From: CAJXJP01 sp034111025
Lineage (GTDB): Bacteria > Patescibacteriota > Gracilibacteria > BD1-5 > UBA6164
Direction: 5' to 3'
Assembly (NCBI GenBank): GCA_034111025.1
Contig: JAWUYB010000030.1
Coordinates: 1 to 16,177 of the forward strand
Length of the DNA stretch: 16,177 nt
Below are positions 1-7,973 of this stretch, in pieces (the first letter of the stretch is position 1; every line of letters begins with the position of its first letter). A program made the position numbers and the translations under genes. The notes under the pieces were generated by a model, which saw only the letters and a list, made by a program, of their open reading frames with translations, was not told where the DNA came from and did no database searches.

Positions 1-96
1 AATAAATATATGTTTGAATATAATAACAACAGACCACAATGGAACAGAAAAAAAATGACTCCTGTACAATACAGAAATCATCTTTTAAATAATTAA
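1..96 (+). CDS. IS3-family transposase (OrfB/integrase core), C-terminal fragment
   Basis: This is the tail of a DDE integrase-type transposase, cut by the left window edge. The visible residues end in the pattern YNNNRPQWNRKKMTPVQYR followed by a short tail and TAA. This pattern (YN..RP......TP..YR) is characteristic of the extreme C-terminus of IS3-family OrfB proteins. No catalytic residue is visible because the DDE core lies upstream. The family normally makes the active enzyme by -1 frameshifting between orfA and orfB, which cannot be checked here. The visible piece contains no TGA codon. Confidence 0.8.
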   Translation, partial: NKYMFEYNNNRPQWNRKKMTPVQYRNHLLNN

Positions 97-125
97 ATTC
101 TTTTTTATTTCCACTATACTTTAGT

Positions 126-137
126 GGGGGCAGTTCA
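126..137 (+). repeat. IS right terminal inverted repeat
   Basis: GGGGGCAGTTCA lies 29 bp downstream of the transposase stop, in the place and orientation expected for the right end of an IS150-type element. The element's outer boundary is therefore close to position 137. Confidence 0.65.
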
Positions 138-211
138 TTATTCAAGGGTGTTTTTATTTTTTTATAAGTTAATGAACCAATTATTAACACATTCGTCAAA
201 GCCTTTTTTTG

Positions 212-240
212 TTTATATAAGTCATCTATGGTATTATAAT
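212..240 (+). promoter_or_regulatory. Sigma-70-type promoter of the PKD membrane-protein gene
   Basis: A perfect TATAAT lies at 235-240, with TTTATA (four of six matches to TTGACA) at 212-217 and a 17-bp spacer. Transcription would start near 247, giving a roughly 25-nt A-rich leader without a Shine-Dalgarno before the ATG at 272. The promoter lies between the IS end and the gene, so the gene does not depend on the IS. Confidence 0.5.
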
Positions 241-271
241 AAAGAATAAATTAAATTATAAATAACAAAAT

Positions 272-3217
272 ATGTTTGATCCTTCTAAACTTGATCTTGA
301 TCTTGATGAAAATAAAGGTAAAAAAGACGCAAACTTACTTCAAAAAACAGAAAGTGAAAAAATTGAAGAACATAAACAGGTATCTAAATCAGATAATTCC
401 TCAGATATAATAAATAGTTCTGATGATTTAGATTTTTTAATTCAATCAGAATCTAGTGATAGTAAAAAAGAAATACTAATGTCAGACAATGGAACAGAAA
501 CATCTACTGATGATTGAGTTATAGAATCAAAAGAAAAATCAAAAGATAATAATCTACAAGTTAAAAATACGAACTATGGAACGATAAATGATACGAGCTA
601 TGATAAACAATTTGTAATAGATACAGAAAAAGAAAATGAACACAATATTATAGAGCAAGAAAAAATCATATTTGATACTAATATCAAATCATTACAAGAT
701 ATTTTTAATAAGTTAGTTGAAAAAAAATATGATTTTGTAACTATTGAGCCCTTTAATGATTCAGTAAAAATAATTTATAGAAAAGATAAAGTTGAAAAGG
801 ATGTCCTTTATATTAAATATCCCGCTTACACTCAAATACTGATCAAATGAAAAATATTAACTAAATTAAAAGTAGATGATGTTGAATCTAACCAGGAATG
901 AACATGAATTGTAACACTAAAATCAAAGACCTATAAAGTGTTATCTAAAACTGCTCCTGGGTGATACTGAGAAAAGATTTTTTTAAAACTACAAGAAGAA
1001 AGTATAGAAAAGAAAAAAATAGAAAATATACCTGTTTCTTTCATACAAATATTAGGATTTTTAGGAGCTGCCTTATTTGCTGCACTAATAATTGGTTGAG
1101 GATTTTTAACTTTTGTTTTACTTAATTCTAATACAGTATCTGATCTAACATTTTTTAATAATTTAGGTGTTGATGTTGGTAGTATACGTGACTTTACATC
1201 AAAATTGGTTGATGGTATTTTCTTTGTAATTATACTAATAGAAACACTATTTCTATTTACATTTACATTCAAGGCAATACTCACAAAAAAGTATTTTAAA
1301 AAACAACAAATAGTACGTATTATTTTAGCTGTATTTTTCTTTATATTAACTATTATAAGTGCTTTTATTTGGATTACATTAAGTAATAAAATTAATGAAT
1401 TAAAAGGGCAAAACTATGGTAAAATGTTAACTTATGATAACTCAAAATACTTAAGTAATATATTTGATGAACAATGATCTATTGTAGATATTAATCAAAG
1501 TTTAATTTGACCAGTAACTCTTCGTTTTGATATATCAGAAATAATAAATCAGCTAGTAAGTGATAATAATTATGCACCTCAAAAAATTACGTGGATTTTT
1601 TGAAAAGATGAAGAAAATGCCCCTATAAATGACTTAGAAACAATTAGAACTTTTGATCAAGCATGATTAAATATAGTTAAATTAAGAATAGATTACCTTA
1701 ATTCTCTTTGAGAAGAAGATAGCTTAGAACAAACAGTAGCAGAAATAAATATAGATCATTTAATAGAAATAAATAAGAAAAAAGTCGATGGTGGTTGAAC
1801 TATTTATCAACTAAATGCTTCAAACTTACAAAAACTTGGTAAAATAGAATGGTATAAAATTCCAGATTTAAATAGCCTCAGTGAAATCGATAAAACAAAA
1901 ACAATATCAAAATCTTTAAAACAACCTGCAAGCAAATGATATTTATATGATAGTAAAATTTTATATGATGAAGAATTAATTCTAGGTATAAAAATACTCA
2001 CTTGATGAGAAGATCAAGAAGAATTAGATAAAATATTTGTATTTACTTGAGAAAATAGTTGAGATGATGTGAGTGCTAATATTATAGCAAAAGCTAATAT
2101 TAATAATCCTTTTAAGTATAATTTTTATGTGTCAGATTTAGAAACAATTACATGAAATGGTACTATAGAATCATTTTTATGGAAAATTGAAGAGCAAACA
2201 CTCAGAAAAGAAATAAATTTATCTGATATTGAAAATTCTTCAATGATAGAATATGAATTTCCTAGTTATGGTACATTTAAAATATATTTAGATATACTAG
2301 ATTCTCGTAACAATATCCAAACTATCGAAAAAGAAATCCTTATAGAGAAAAAACTAACATTATCAAAAAGTGTCATTATTAGAAATAATAATATATCTAT
2401 TGATAATTTAGAATATAATCAAAAGCTTCATGAATATATTATTGATGAAATTTGAGCACCTACTACTATATCTTTAGATGCAAGATTTATTAAATCACAA
2501 GATCCAAATTATGTACTTAGAAATGTAGAATGGGACTTTGAATCTGATAATGATATAGACTCTATTTCTACAAAAGTAGACTATGAAATATCATATGAAT
2601 GAAGACATCAAATAACATGAATATTTCATTTTGAGCATAGGAAAAAACCTGAAGATAAAATAATAGTAAGAGAAAATTTTTATATTGAATGAATAAAAAA
2701 AGAAGCTCAAATAAGTTTTGAAATCAAAAAAGATAGCCAATATGCTCCCGTTATTGTTTGATTTGATGCATCTAGATCTCAAGTTAAAAATGAAAATATT
2801 GTTAAATTTGAATGGGATTATGGTGATAATGAAACAGAAATAACTGATTCTATTGTACCTGGTCATAAATACAGTAAACCTGGTGATTATGAAATAAAAC
2901 TAACAGTTACAACTGAAAGTGGTAAGATTTATTCAACGTCTAAAAAACTAATCCTTCAACCAAAACCTCAAACGGTCGAAATAAATACTAGTATGAAAAC
3001 AGCTCCTATTTATCAAGAAATTGATTTCTTATCTGATAAATCAGAAGGGCAAATTGCCTCATATTTCTGGGATTTCTGAGATGGTGGAACTTCTACTAAA
3101 GCAAATCCAAGTTACCAGTATGTTAAACCTGGTACTTATAATGTGAAGCTAAGGTTAGATTTCACAAACAATAATGTAAGAGAAGATAAAATTGAAATTA
3201 TTATTACTGATGATTAA
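272..3217 (+). CDS. Envelope protein: PilB/GspE-like N-domain, three TM segments, PKD-like repeats
   Basis: This is a 981-residue protein when TGA is read as Gly; TAA ends it. Residues 1-130 are charged, Ser/Asp/Lys-rich and probably disordered. Residues about 140-242 resemble the N2 domain of type IV pilus/type II secretion ATPases. The strand-forming core reads IEPFNDSVKIIYRKDKVEKD (compare DIHIEP...V.VRYR.DG in PilB/GspE) and ends in YGEKIFLKL. The Walker A/B ATPase half is absent. Three hydrophobic segments follow at about 254-286, 313-337 and 347-370. The remaining 600 residues form PKD-like beta repeats. The clearest are at about 823-883 and 911-962, with WDYGD and WDFGDGG motifs and KPGDY/KPGTY endings; weaker ones lie near 413-477, 612-680 and 729-787. 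The predicted topology is N-domain inside and PKD array outside. A role linking a pilus/secretion system to the surface is inference; the domain calls come from sequence patterns. Confidence 0.75.
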
Positions 3218-3233
3218 TTTTAAATAAATAAAT

Positions 3234-3262
3234 AAAAAGGTCAGCATCATTGCAGCCTTTTT
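3234..3262 (+). terminator. Terminator after the PKD protein gene
   Basis: AAAAAGG pairs with CCTTTTT, and imperfect inner pairing (one bulge and one mismatch) closes around ATCATT. The right arm runs into T-rich sequence. It starts about 16 nt after the stop codon at 3217, as expected for an intrinsic terminator. Confidence 0.5.
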
Positions 3263-3449
3263 ATATTTGTATTATGTCTTATTGCTGAAATAATGATATA
3301 TAAATTTTGTATTGGTGTTGATTTTTTTATAACCTTTCCCTTTTTTTCTGTCAAAATTACGAAATTACTATAGTTATTTTCAAAAGATATTTCAAGTTTT
3401 TTAGTTACAAATCATATCAATGATAATAGATTTGCTATTTTGATACTAA

Positions 3450-3455
3450 TATAAT
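3450..3455 (+). promoter_or_regulatory. Candidate -10 box for the fibrinogen-like protein gene
   Basis: A perfect TATAAT sits 34 nt upstream of the ATG at 3490. No convincing -35 hexamer is found at the right distance, so in this AT-rich stretch the assignment is tentative. Confidence 0.3.
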
Positions 3456-3489
3456 AAAATACAGATAATTTATAATTTTTAATTTAAAA

Positions 3490-4590
3490 ATGTACTATGA
3501 AAAAATGAGTACTTTCGCTTTTAATAATGTAATACTTATATCTAATGTGTATTTATGGAATTGATTAACAGTAGAAAATGGGGATCTTATTAATTTATCA
3601 ATTTGGAATAGCTTAGTGAATCTCGTACAAACTAAAATTTGAGCTGATGATATTATTGCAGGAACAAATCTAACAGTGACTCAAAGCTGATGACAGGTAT
3701 TGATAGATTCCATAAATTGATCGAGTGAAAGCATTACTCCATTCATAGTAAGTACTCAAGAATTTATTCTAGCACCAAGTTCAACAGTAGATATAGTAAT
3801 TCAATGAGAATATCTATTACCAACTACATCAGTTACTATACCATGATTTAATTGAGTAATTAATAGCATTACTACTAATTCACCAAACGAACTAAAAGTA
3901 TCAATAACGACAGATAACTCTAGCTGAGATTATAATGTAATTTTAAGTAATTGAAGTAATAGTAGTGACACTTGGTGAATAAATAATTGAATTAATTTAC
4001 TAAAAGTGAGTACGTTAACATCTTCGTGTTTGGCTATTCTTAATTCTGGTGCGAGCATATGAAATGGTAATTATGATATTCAAATATGATGATCTATTAT
4101 AAATGTGTATTGTGATATGACTACAGATTGAGGTGGTTGGACAAGAGTATATTATTCTAATTCAAATATAGTAGACCTATCTAGTATAGATAGGTCTGAT
4201 TGGAATCTATGAAATACTATAAATTATTCTCTTCTTTGGTCTACAAAAGATCTGGTAAATAATAATTTATTACAAGAATATTACATTGTTGATAATAACT
4301 GAGTTGACCACTGATTCACTCAAACAAATAGCTATATAAATGATCCCATATGAAATAATTATACAAAAACTTTTGGATCATATATATATAATACAACAAC
4401 AAATACATGGTATTGACTTGGATTGGGAAGCTATTGAAATTCATCTATGGCTTGAAATTGTACATTGAGTTCACAATATAATTGAAATTCTTGGTGGGGA
4501 TGTATTCAAGATTTTAGCTCTTGATATGGTACTTGACCTTGGAATAATAGATGAACTTCTTCTTCAATTCAAATATTTAAAAGATGGTAA
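3490..4590 (+). CDS. Probable secreted protein with a fibrinogen-like C-terminal domain
   Basis: This is a 366-residue protein, extremely rich in TGA-encoded glycine. The N-terminus has a short hydrophobic stretch (FAFNNVILISNVYLW), plausibly a weak signal peptide. It is followed by WNGLTVENGDLINLSIWNSL and a Ser/Thr/Asn/Gly-rich region, about residues 45-175. From residue 178 the fibrinogen-related (FReD) pattern begins: SCLAILNSGAS with C180, then VYCDMTTDGGGWT with C208 and W217. A second cysteine pair, C324 and C338, lies near the end in a Trp/Gly-rich region, matching the two-disulfide layout of fibrinogen C-terminal domains. FReD domains usually bind acetylated sugars or proteins at surfaces, so host or partner adhesion is a reasonable inference. 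ATG 3490 is the first start after the upstream in-frame stop; ATG 3505 is the alternative. There is no SD. The gene is next to the PKD protein and may be functionally linked. Confidence 0.75.
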
Positions 4591-4603
4591 GATAGAAAGA
4601 GTC

Positions 4604-4637
4604 AAAAATACAGAAAAATAAATTTTTCTGTATTTTT
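4604..4637. terminator. Bidirectional intrinsic terminator between the convergent fibrinogen-like gene and htpG
   Basis: A perfect 15-bp stem (AAAAATACAGAAAAA paired with its complement) encloses a TAAA loop. It lies 13 nt after the plus-strand stop at 4590 and 7 nt after the htpG stop at 4645. Both arms provide a T-run in their own direction, so it can serve both genes. Confidence 0.8.
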
Positions 4638-4644
4638 TTGAAAA

Positions 4645-6534
4645 TTAATTCATATATTTCCCTGCAAATTTGTTCAATAATTGTACAAATCCAGCCATGT
4701 CTTCTATTTCTCCTCATTCTAGTAACACAGCTTGATTATAAGCATACCCCATCATTTCAGAAAGTTTTTCAGATTTTAAATCTTTACCAAATTCTACTCT
4801 CATGGCTTTTACAAGAGCATTATTAGGATTGAGTTCTAATATTCTTTTTTGTGCTGGAACTGCTTGTCCCATTGCTTTCATCATTTTTTCCATTTGAGGA
4901 TCTACTCCATTTGTTGGAGTTTTTAAAGCTCATAATGCTGCTCCTAATTTTTCATTTAATTCCACTTTTTCAATTTTTTCAGAACCAATCGTATTTTTAG
5001 TTAATTCTAAGAAGTCTGAAAAATCTTTTTTAACTTCTTCAGTTTTTTTTGTTTCTTCCTCAGTTTTTTCAGTTAAAACAATATCATCTGATGTTACTGA
5101 TTTCAGAGTGAATTCCTTGTATTCTTTTAGTGCTTGTACAATAAATTGGTCAATAGGATCAGTCATTAACACCACATCAACTTTTGCATCTCTAAATTGC
5201 TCTAAATAAGGACTCCCTAATACTTCAGTTTTAGATTTCCCTGCAATAAAATAAATATCTTTTTTATCCTTATTTTCAAGAGATTCTATATATTCATCTA
5301 AGGTTACTTTTTTTCATTGAAGTGTTTCAAATTTTACTAGACCTGCTATATCTTGTTTCCCTTCTTGTTCATAATGAATCCCTTCTTTTAATTGAGCTGA
5401 ATAATTAGCTAAAAATTCATCATATTTTTCCGTATTATTTTTGAGGTTTTTTTGTAATTCTCAAATTATTTTTTTAGTTAGTCCTTTTTTAATTTTTTCT
5501 AATACCGTATTAGACTGTAATAATTCTCTACTTACATTTAATGGAATATCAGAAGTTTCAACTACACCACTTACAAAACGTAACCAGATTGGAAGTAAAT
5601 CTTTACAGTTATCCAGTATTAATACATTTTTAACATATAACTTAGGACCAAATTCTCTATTTGGGTCTTCCATGTTAACAAACATATTTTTATCTTTTGG
5701 TATGTAGAGTAATGATTTATAACTAATCATTCCTTCTGCATTATTATGAATATGAGCTAGAGGTTCATTGAAATCCATTGTAAGAGTTTTATAAAACTCT
5801 TTATATTCTTCGTCTTTTACAGAAGTTTTAGATTTAGTCCAAATAGATTTCATATCATTAAGTTGTTCATTTTTTGTTCCTGTAACTTCTCATTTATCGT
5901 CTTTTTCTTCTATATCCATAGTAACTGGAACTGCCACGTAGTTGGAATATTTTTTAATAAGTTCTTTTATTTTCCATTCAGTAACTAATTCTTTGTTTGC
6001 TTCATCGATAAATAGAGTCACTACTGTACCTCTCGTAGTTTTATCTGAATCAGATACTTCATAAGCTGATTTACCATCTGAAGTCCATTTAAATGCTTTA
6101 TCTGAATCGTTTGATTTTGTTTCAACTTCTACTTTGTCAGCAACCATAAATGCAGAGTAAAAACCAACACCAAATTGACCGATTAAATTATTTTCAGCAT
6201 TTTCTTTGGCTTGTTGTAGTTTTTCCATAAATTCTTTTGTACCTGATTTTGCAATAGTACCAAGATTTTTATGAAGTTCATCTTCAGTCATTCCAAGACC
6301 ATTATCTTCGATAACTAAAAGATTTTTTGATTCATCTCTTGATATCGAAATTTGAAACCCAGTTTCTGAACCTAAGTAATCAGTATCAGTTAGTGCTTTA
6401 ATTCTAGCTTTATCTATTGCATCACTAGCATTTGATACAAGTTCTCTTAAAAATATTTCTTTGTTTGAGTAAATTGAATGTGTCAACAACTCTAAAACTT
6501 TTCCAGTTTCTGCTTCAAAATTATGTTTCGACAT
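4645..6534 (-). CDS. htpG: Hsp90-family molecular chaperone HtpG
   Basis: This is a 629-residue cytosolic ATP-dependent chaperone, normal length for bacterial HtpG. The GHKL ATPase motifs are all present: RELVSNASDAIDK at 30-42, DNGLGM at 77-82, GTIAKSGTKEF around 92-102 and IGQFGVGFYSAFM at 118-130. The middle domain carries LPIWLRFVSGVVETSDIPLN and the NVSRELLQ arginine loop. The C-terminal dimerisation domain ends with KRILELNPNNALVKAM and KYMN. Five or so glycines are TGA, including those after residue 214 and in KKIIGELQ and LLEGGEIED. Read with the standard code it would look like a broken gene; read with code 25 it is intact. The start ATG has no SD. A promoter and CIRCE element immediately upstream indicate heat-shock control by HrcA. 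Confidence 0.97.
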
Positions 6535-6571
6535 GTTTTTTGTATTAATTATTAATTTTTTTCTTTAAAAA

Positions 6572-6596
6572 TAGCACTCAAATATATTGAGTGCTA
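6572..6596. promoter_or_regulatory. CIRCE element (HrcA operator) of htpG
   Basis: TAGCACTC, a 9-nt spacer, then GAGTGCTA form the perfect CIRCE inverted repeat (consensus TTAGCACTC-N9-GAGTGCTAA). The element lies just downstream of the -10 box and covers the predicted htpG transcription start, 37 bp before the start codon. HrcA bound here would block transcription until heat or protein stress. The hrcA gene is not in the window. Confidence 0.92.
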
Positions 6597-6598
6597 AA

Positions 6599-6626
6599 AT
6601 TGTATTTATTTTTTCGTTTACGTCAA
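6599..6626 (-). promoter_or_regulatory. Sigma-70-type promoter of htpG
   Basis: Reading the minus strand, TTGACG (6626-6621) and TACAAT (6604-6599) are separated by 16 bp. Each matches five of six consensus bases. The start site falls near 6592, inside the CIRCE repeat, which explains repression by HrcA. Confidence 0.8.
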
Positions 6627-6646
6627 TGATTTTTTTGCAAAAAATA

Positions 6647-6670
6647 AGAAGTAATTAGATAATTACTTCT
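6647..6670 (-). terminator. Terminator after the Panacea-linked toxin gene
   Basis: A perfect 10-bp stem (AGAAGTAATT/AATTACTTCT, loop AGAT) begins at the toxin stop codon. On the minus strand it is followed by TTATTTTTTG. It insulates the downstream htpG promoter from the toxin-antitoxin transcript. Confidence 0.7.
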
Positions 6671-7061
6671 ATGAACATATCTTATGATTTTCATCAAACC
6701 ATAATAAATGAAATATTGATTTTTCCCTAGTTCAAAATACTCTTACTATTTGTGATACTCTAAATTCAAATATATCTACATCACTTGATAGTCAATCAGG
6801 TAATTTAGGAAATCATCTAGCGTTCGTAATTTTTTTAAACCTAAGTCAACTGCTTGTTGTTATTTGATTCCATGACAGTAATGAAAAATCAATCAATTTT
6901 TCATTAAATTTTTTTATTTCTATTACATCTATTAAACAATATTTATTTCATTTAGTATAATACTTAAATGAAAGTAATGGTTTTTGATTTATAGTTGATT
7001 CAGGTTTTATAGATTCACTAATTTTAGGTTTTTTATTTTTTTTAAACTCCTTTTTTACCAT
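6669..7061 (-). CDS. Putative toxin of a Panacea toxin-antitoxin pair
   Basis: This is a 130-residue basic protein with an SFKYY element at 31-35, W64-NQI, and a conserved-looking C-terminal block. The block contains FEFRVSQIVRVFG (98-110) and IFHLLWFDENHKI (116-128), ending close to a stop TAG. The block FxFR...RVFG.R....FH.LWFD..H.. is, from memory, a recurring small-protein pattern found next to Panacea-domain antitoxins; I have no firm family name. The start lies 9 nt after the antitoxin stop, so the two genes are co-transcribed and probably translationally linked. Five glycines are TGA-encoded. The toxic activity and target are unknown. The call rests mainly on position next to the Panacea gene plus the conserved block. 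Confidence 0.55.
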
Positions 7062-7070
7062 AAATATTAA

Positions 7071-7529
7071 TTAATTAGAAGAATAATAATTAATCATTGT
7101 ATTTAATGATATAACATTAGATGATGAAGCTAATGGTTGTAAATCTCCTCTTGCCTCCATCCAAGGCTTTTCATCATGAGTTAATTTTTCTAATCCTTTA
7201 GCTGTATATCATGAATACATATCCCATGTTTGATCTATAATATTTCTTTCTTCTGAGTTTAATTTAATGTCTTCATTTATATCAATAGTTATTACTCATG
7301 AACCAAATTCTTTATATCTACGAAATATACTAGGTATTACTGGACCATGAGCCCATGCTTGTATTTCATCTTTGAATAATGTTTTTCATGTTAATACTAA
7401 TGATACTGCTTGAGTATAATATAATAATTTTTGAATTTTTAATGGTGTCATTCAGTCTTCTACTCTATCATCTGAATATGACAATAAAACCTTAGTAACA
7501 TTAACTACATCTATATCATGAGATTGCAT
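7071..7529 (-). CDS. Panacea-domain (DUF4065/SocA-like) antitoxin
   Basis: This is a 152-residue protein with the hallmarks of the Panacea domain (DUF4065; SocA/GepA family). They are MTPLKIQKLLYYTQA at 27-41, then AWAHGPVIPSIFRRYKEFG at 58-76, and KPWMEAR at 121-127. In known PanAT systems this domain is a promiscuous antitoxin that neutralises many unrelated toxins by direct contact. SocA of Caulobacter also acts as a proteolytic adaptor. The gene comes first in a two-gene unit with the putative toxin directly downstream. Four glycines are TGA, so the module has been adapted to the host code. There is no SD at the ATG. An AT-rich promoter lies 50-80 bp upstream. Confidence 0.85.
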
Positions 7530-7577
7530 AATTATATTGTTAATTGTTAAAAAGTTATACACAAAGTAAATACATTT

Positions 7578-7607
7578 ATTATATATACTTTATATATACA
7601 AGTACAA
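7578..7607 (-). promoter_or_regulatory. Promoter of the Panacea toxin-antitoxin unit
   Basis: On the minus strand, TTGTAC (7607-7602) and TATAAT (7583-7578) are 18 bp apart, about 50 bp before the antitoxin ATG. The surrounding 70 bp repeat short AAGTATAT and GTATATAT words. These could be an operator, but the AT-rich composition makes them weak evidence. Confidence 0.45.
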
Positions 7608-7704
7608 TATACTTATATTTTCATATATACAAAACTTTTTTTACTCAATGATTAAATCATAACTATACTTTAGAATTCGTAAAGAATAACTATAGGTGAA
7701 TCTG

Positions 7705-7735
7705 TATAATGATAGTATATTATTTTTTAATATAC
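7705..7735 (+). promoter_or_regulatory. -10 box and leader hairpin of the DUF378 gene
   Basis: TATAAT at 7705-7710 lies 30 bp before the ATG at 7741; no good -35 is visible. Immediately after it, GTATATTA (7715-7722) and TAATATAC (7728-7735) can form an 8-bp stem with a TTTTT loop, ending 5 nt before the ATG. This stem may be a leader hairpin or a regulator site, or only AT-rich symmetry. Confidence 0.35.
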
Positions 7736-7740
7736 CTATT

Positions 7741-7947
7741 ATGAAAGCTTTACATATGATTACGTTTTTATTGGTGATCCTTGGTGCTTTAAATTGGGGT
7801 TTTGTAGGGATATTTGATTTTAACTTAGTGACTTACTTAGTTTGAGAAGGAATTATGGGAACACAGATTATTTATTGAGTCATCTGATTATCTGCAATAC
7901 TAGAAATCGTTACACATCCTAAGAGTTGTCAAATGTGCAAAAAATAA
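7741..7947 (+). CDS. DUF378 family small membrane protein
   Basis: This is a 68-residue protein with two hydrophobic segments. The pattern MITFLLVILGALNWGFVGIF at 6-25, then FNLV and a second helix (IIYGVIGLSAILEI), is the signature of the DUF378 family (IGALNWGLVG). Function is unknown; members are small inner-membrane proteins common in many bacteria. The tail HPKSCQMCKK carries a CxxC pair. Three of its glycines are TGA, so in the standard code only half of it would be seen. It is a stand-alone gene, divergent from the Panacea unit and convergent with the next minus-strand gene. There is no SD. Confidence 0.88.
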
Positions 7948-7973
7948 AAAATCCAAGAAATCTTGGATTTTTT
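7946..7973. terminator. Bidirectional terminator between DUF378 and the 233-residue protein gene
   Basis: A 12-bp perfect stem (AAAAAATCCAAG with its complement, 4-nt loop) has T-runs on both strands. It starts at the DUF378 stop codon and its right arm touches the stop codon of the convergent minus-strand gene. Confidence 0.8.

Larger units (their letters stand above)
1..137 (+). mobile_element. Right end of an IS3-family (IS150-like) insertion sequence
   Basis: The window opens inside an insertion sequence. It holds the last 31 codons of an IS3-type transposase, a short AT-rich trailer, and a right terminal inverted repeat ending in GGGGGCAGTTCA. The reverse complement, TGAACTGCCCCC, matches the usual IS150-subgroup end (TGnACTG followed by C-rich sequence). 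The left end and target duplication lie outside the window, so it is not possible to say whether the element is intact. Confidence 0.75.
3220..3483 (-). other. Open frame without ATG, possible remnant or spurious ORF
   Basis: On the minus strand, 88 codons are open under code 25 between the two plus-strand surface genes, ending in TAA at 3220-3222. The predicted peptide has coding-like stretches such as LEISFENNYSNFVILTEKKG and NLYIIISAIRHNTN. It has no ATG (only a TTG near the middle), no SD, and its end overlaps the terminator-like hairpin at 3234-3262. It may be a decayed gene fragment or chance; I recognise no family. Confidence 0.15.

Noticed and set aside
931..1284. Minus-strand open frame inside the PKD gene
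   Set aside because: It is antisense to a long plus-strand gene with clear domains, and its peptide is low-complexity without family features.
2591..2866. Minus-strand frame opposite the PKD repeats
   Set aside because: Phe/Tyr/Ile-rich shadow of the plus-strand WDYGD-containing repeats.
5441..5707. Plus-strand frame opposite htpG
   Set aside because: Shadow of a highly conserved chaperone gene on the other strand.
4930..6534. htpG as a pseudogene split into three or more pieces
   Set aside because: All breaks are TGA codons at positions where homologues have glycine; the frame never shifts. Code 25 restores a full-length protein.
7561..7640. Short AT repeats as a CRISPR array or replication origin
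   Set aside because: Repeat units are under 10 bp, irregular, and unspaced; no spacers, no cas genes, no DnaA boxes seen.
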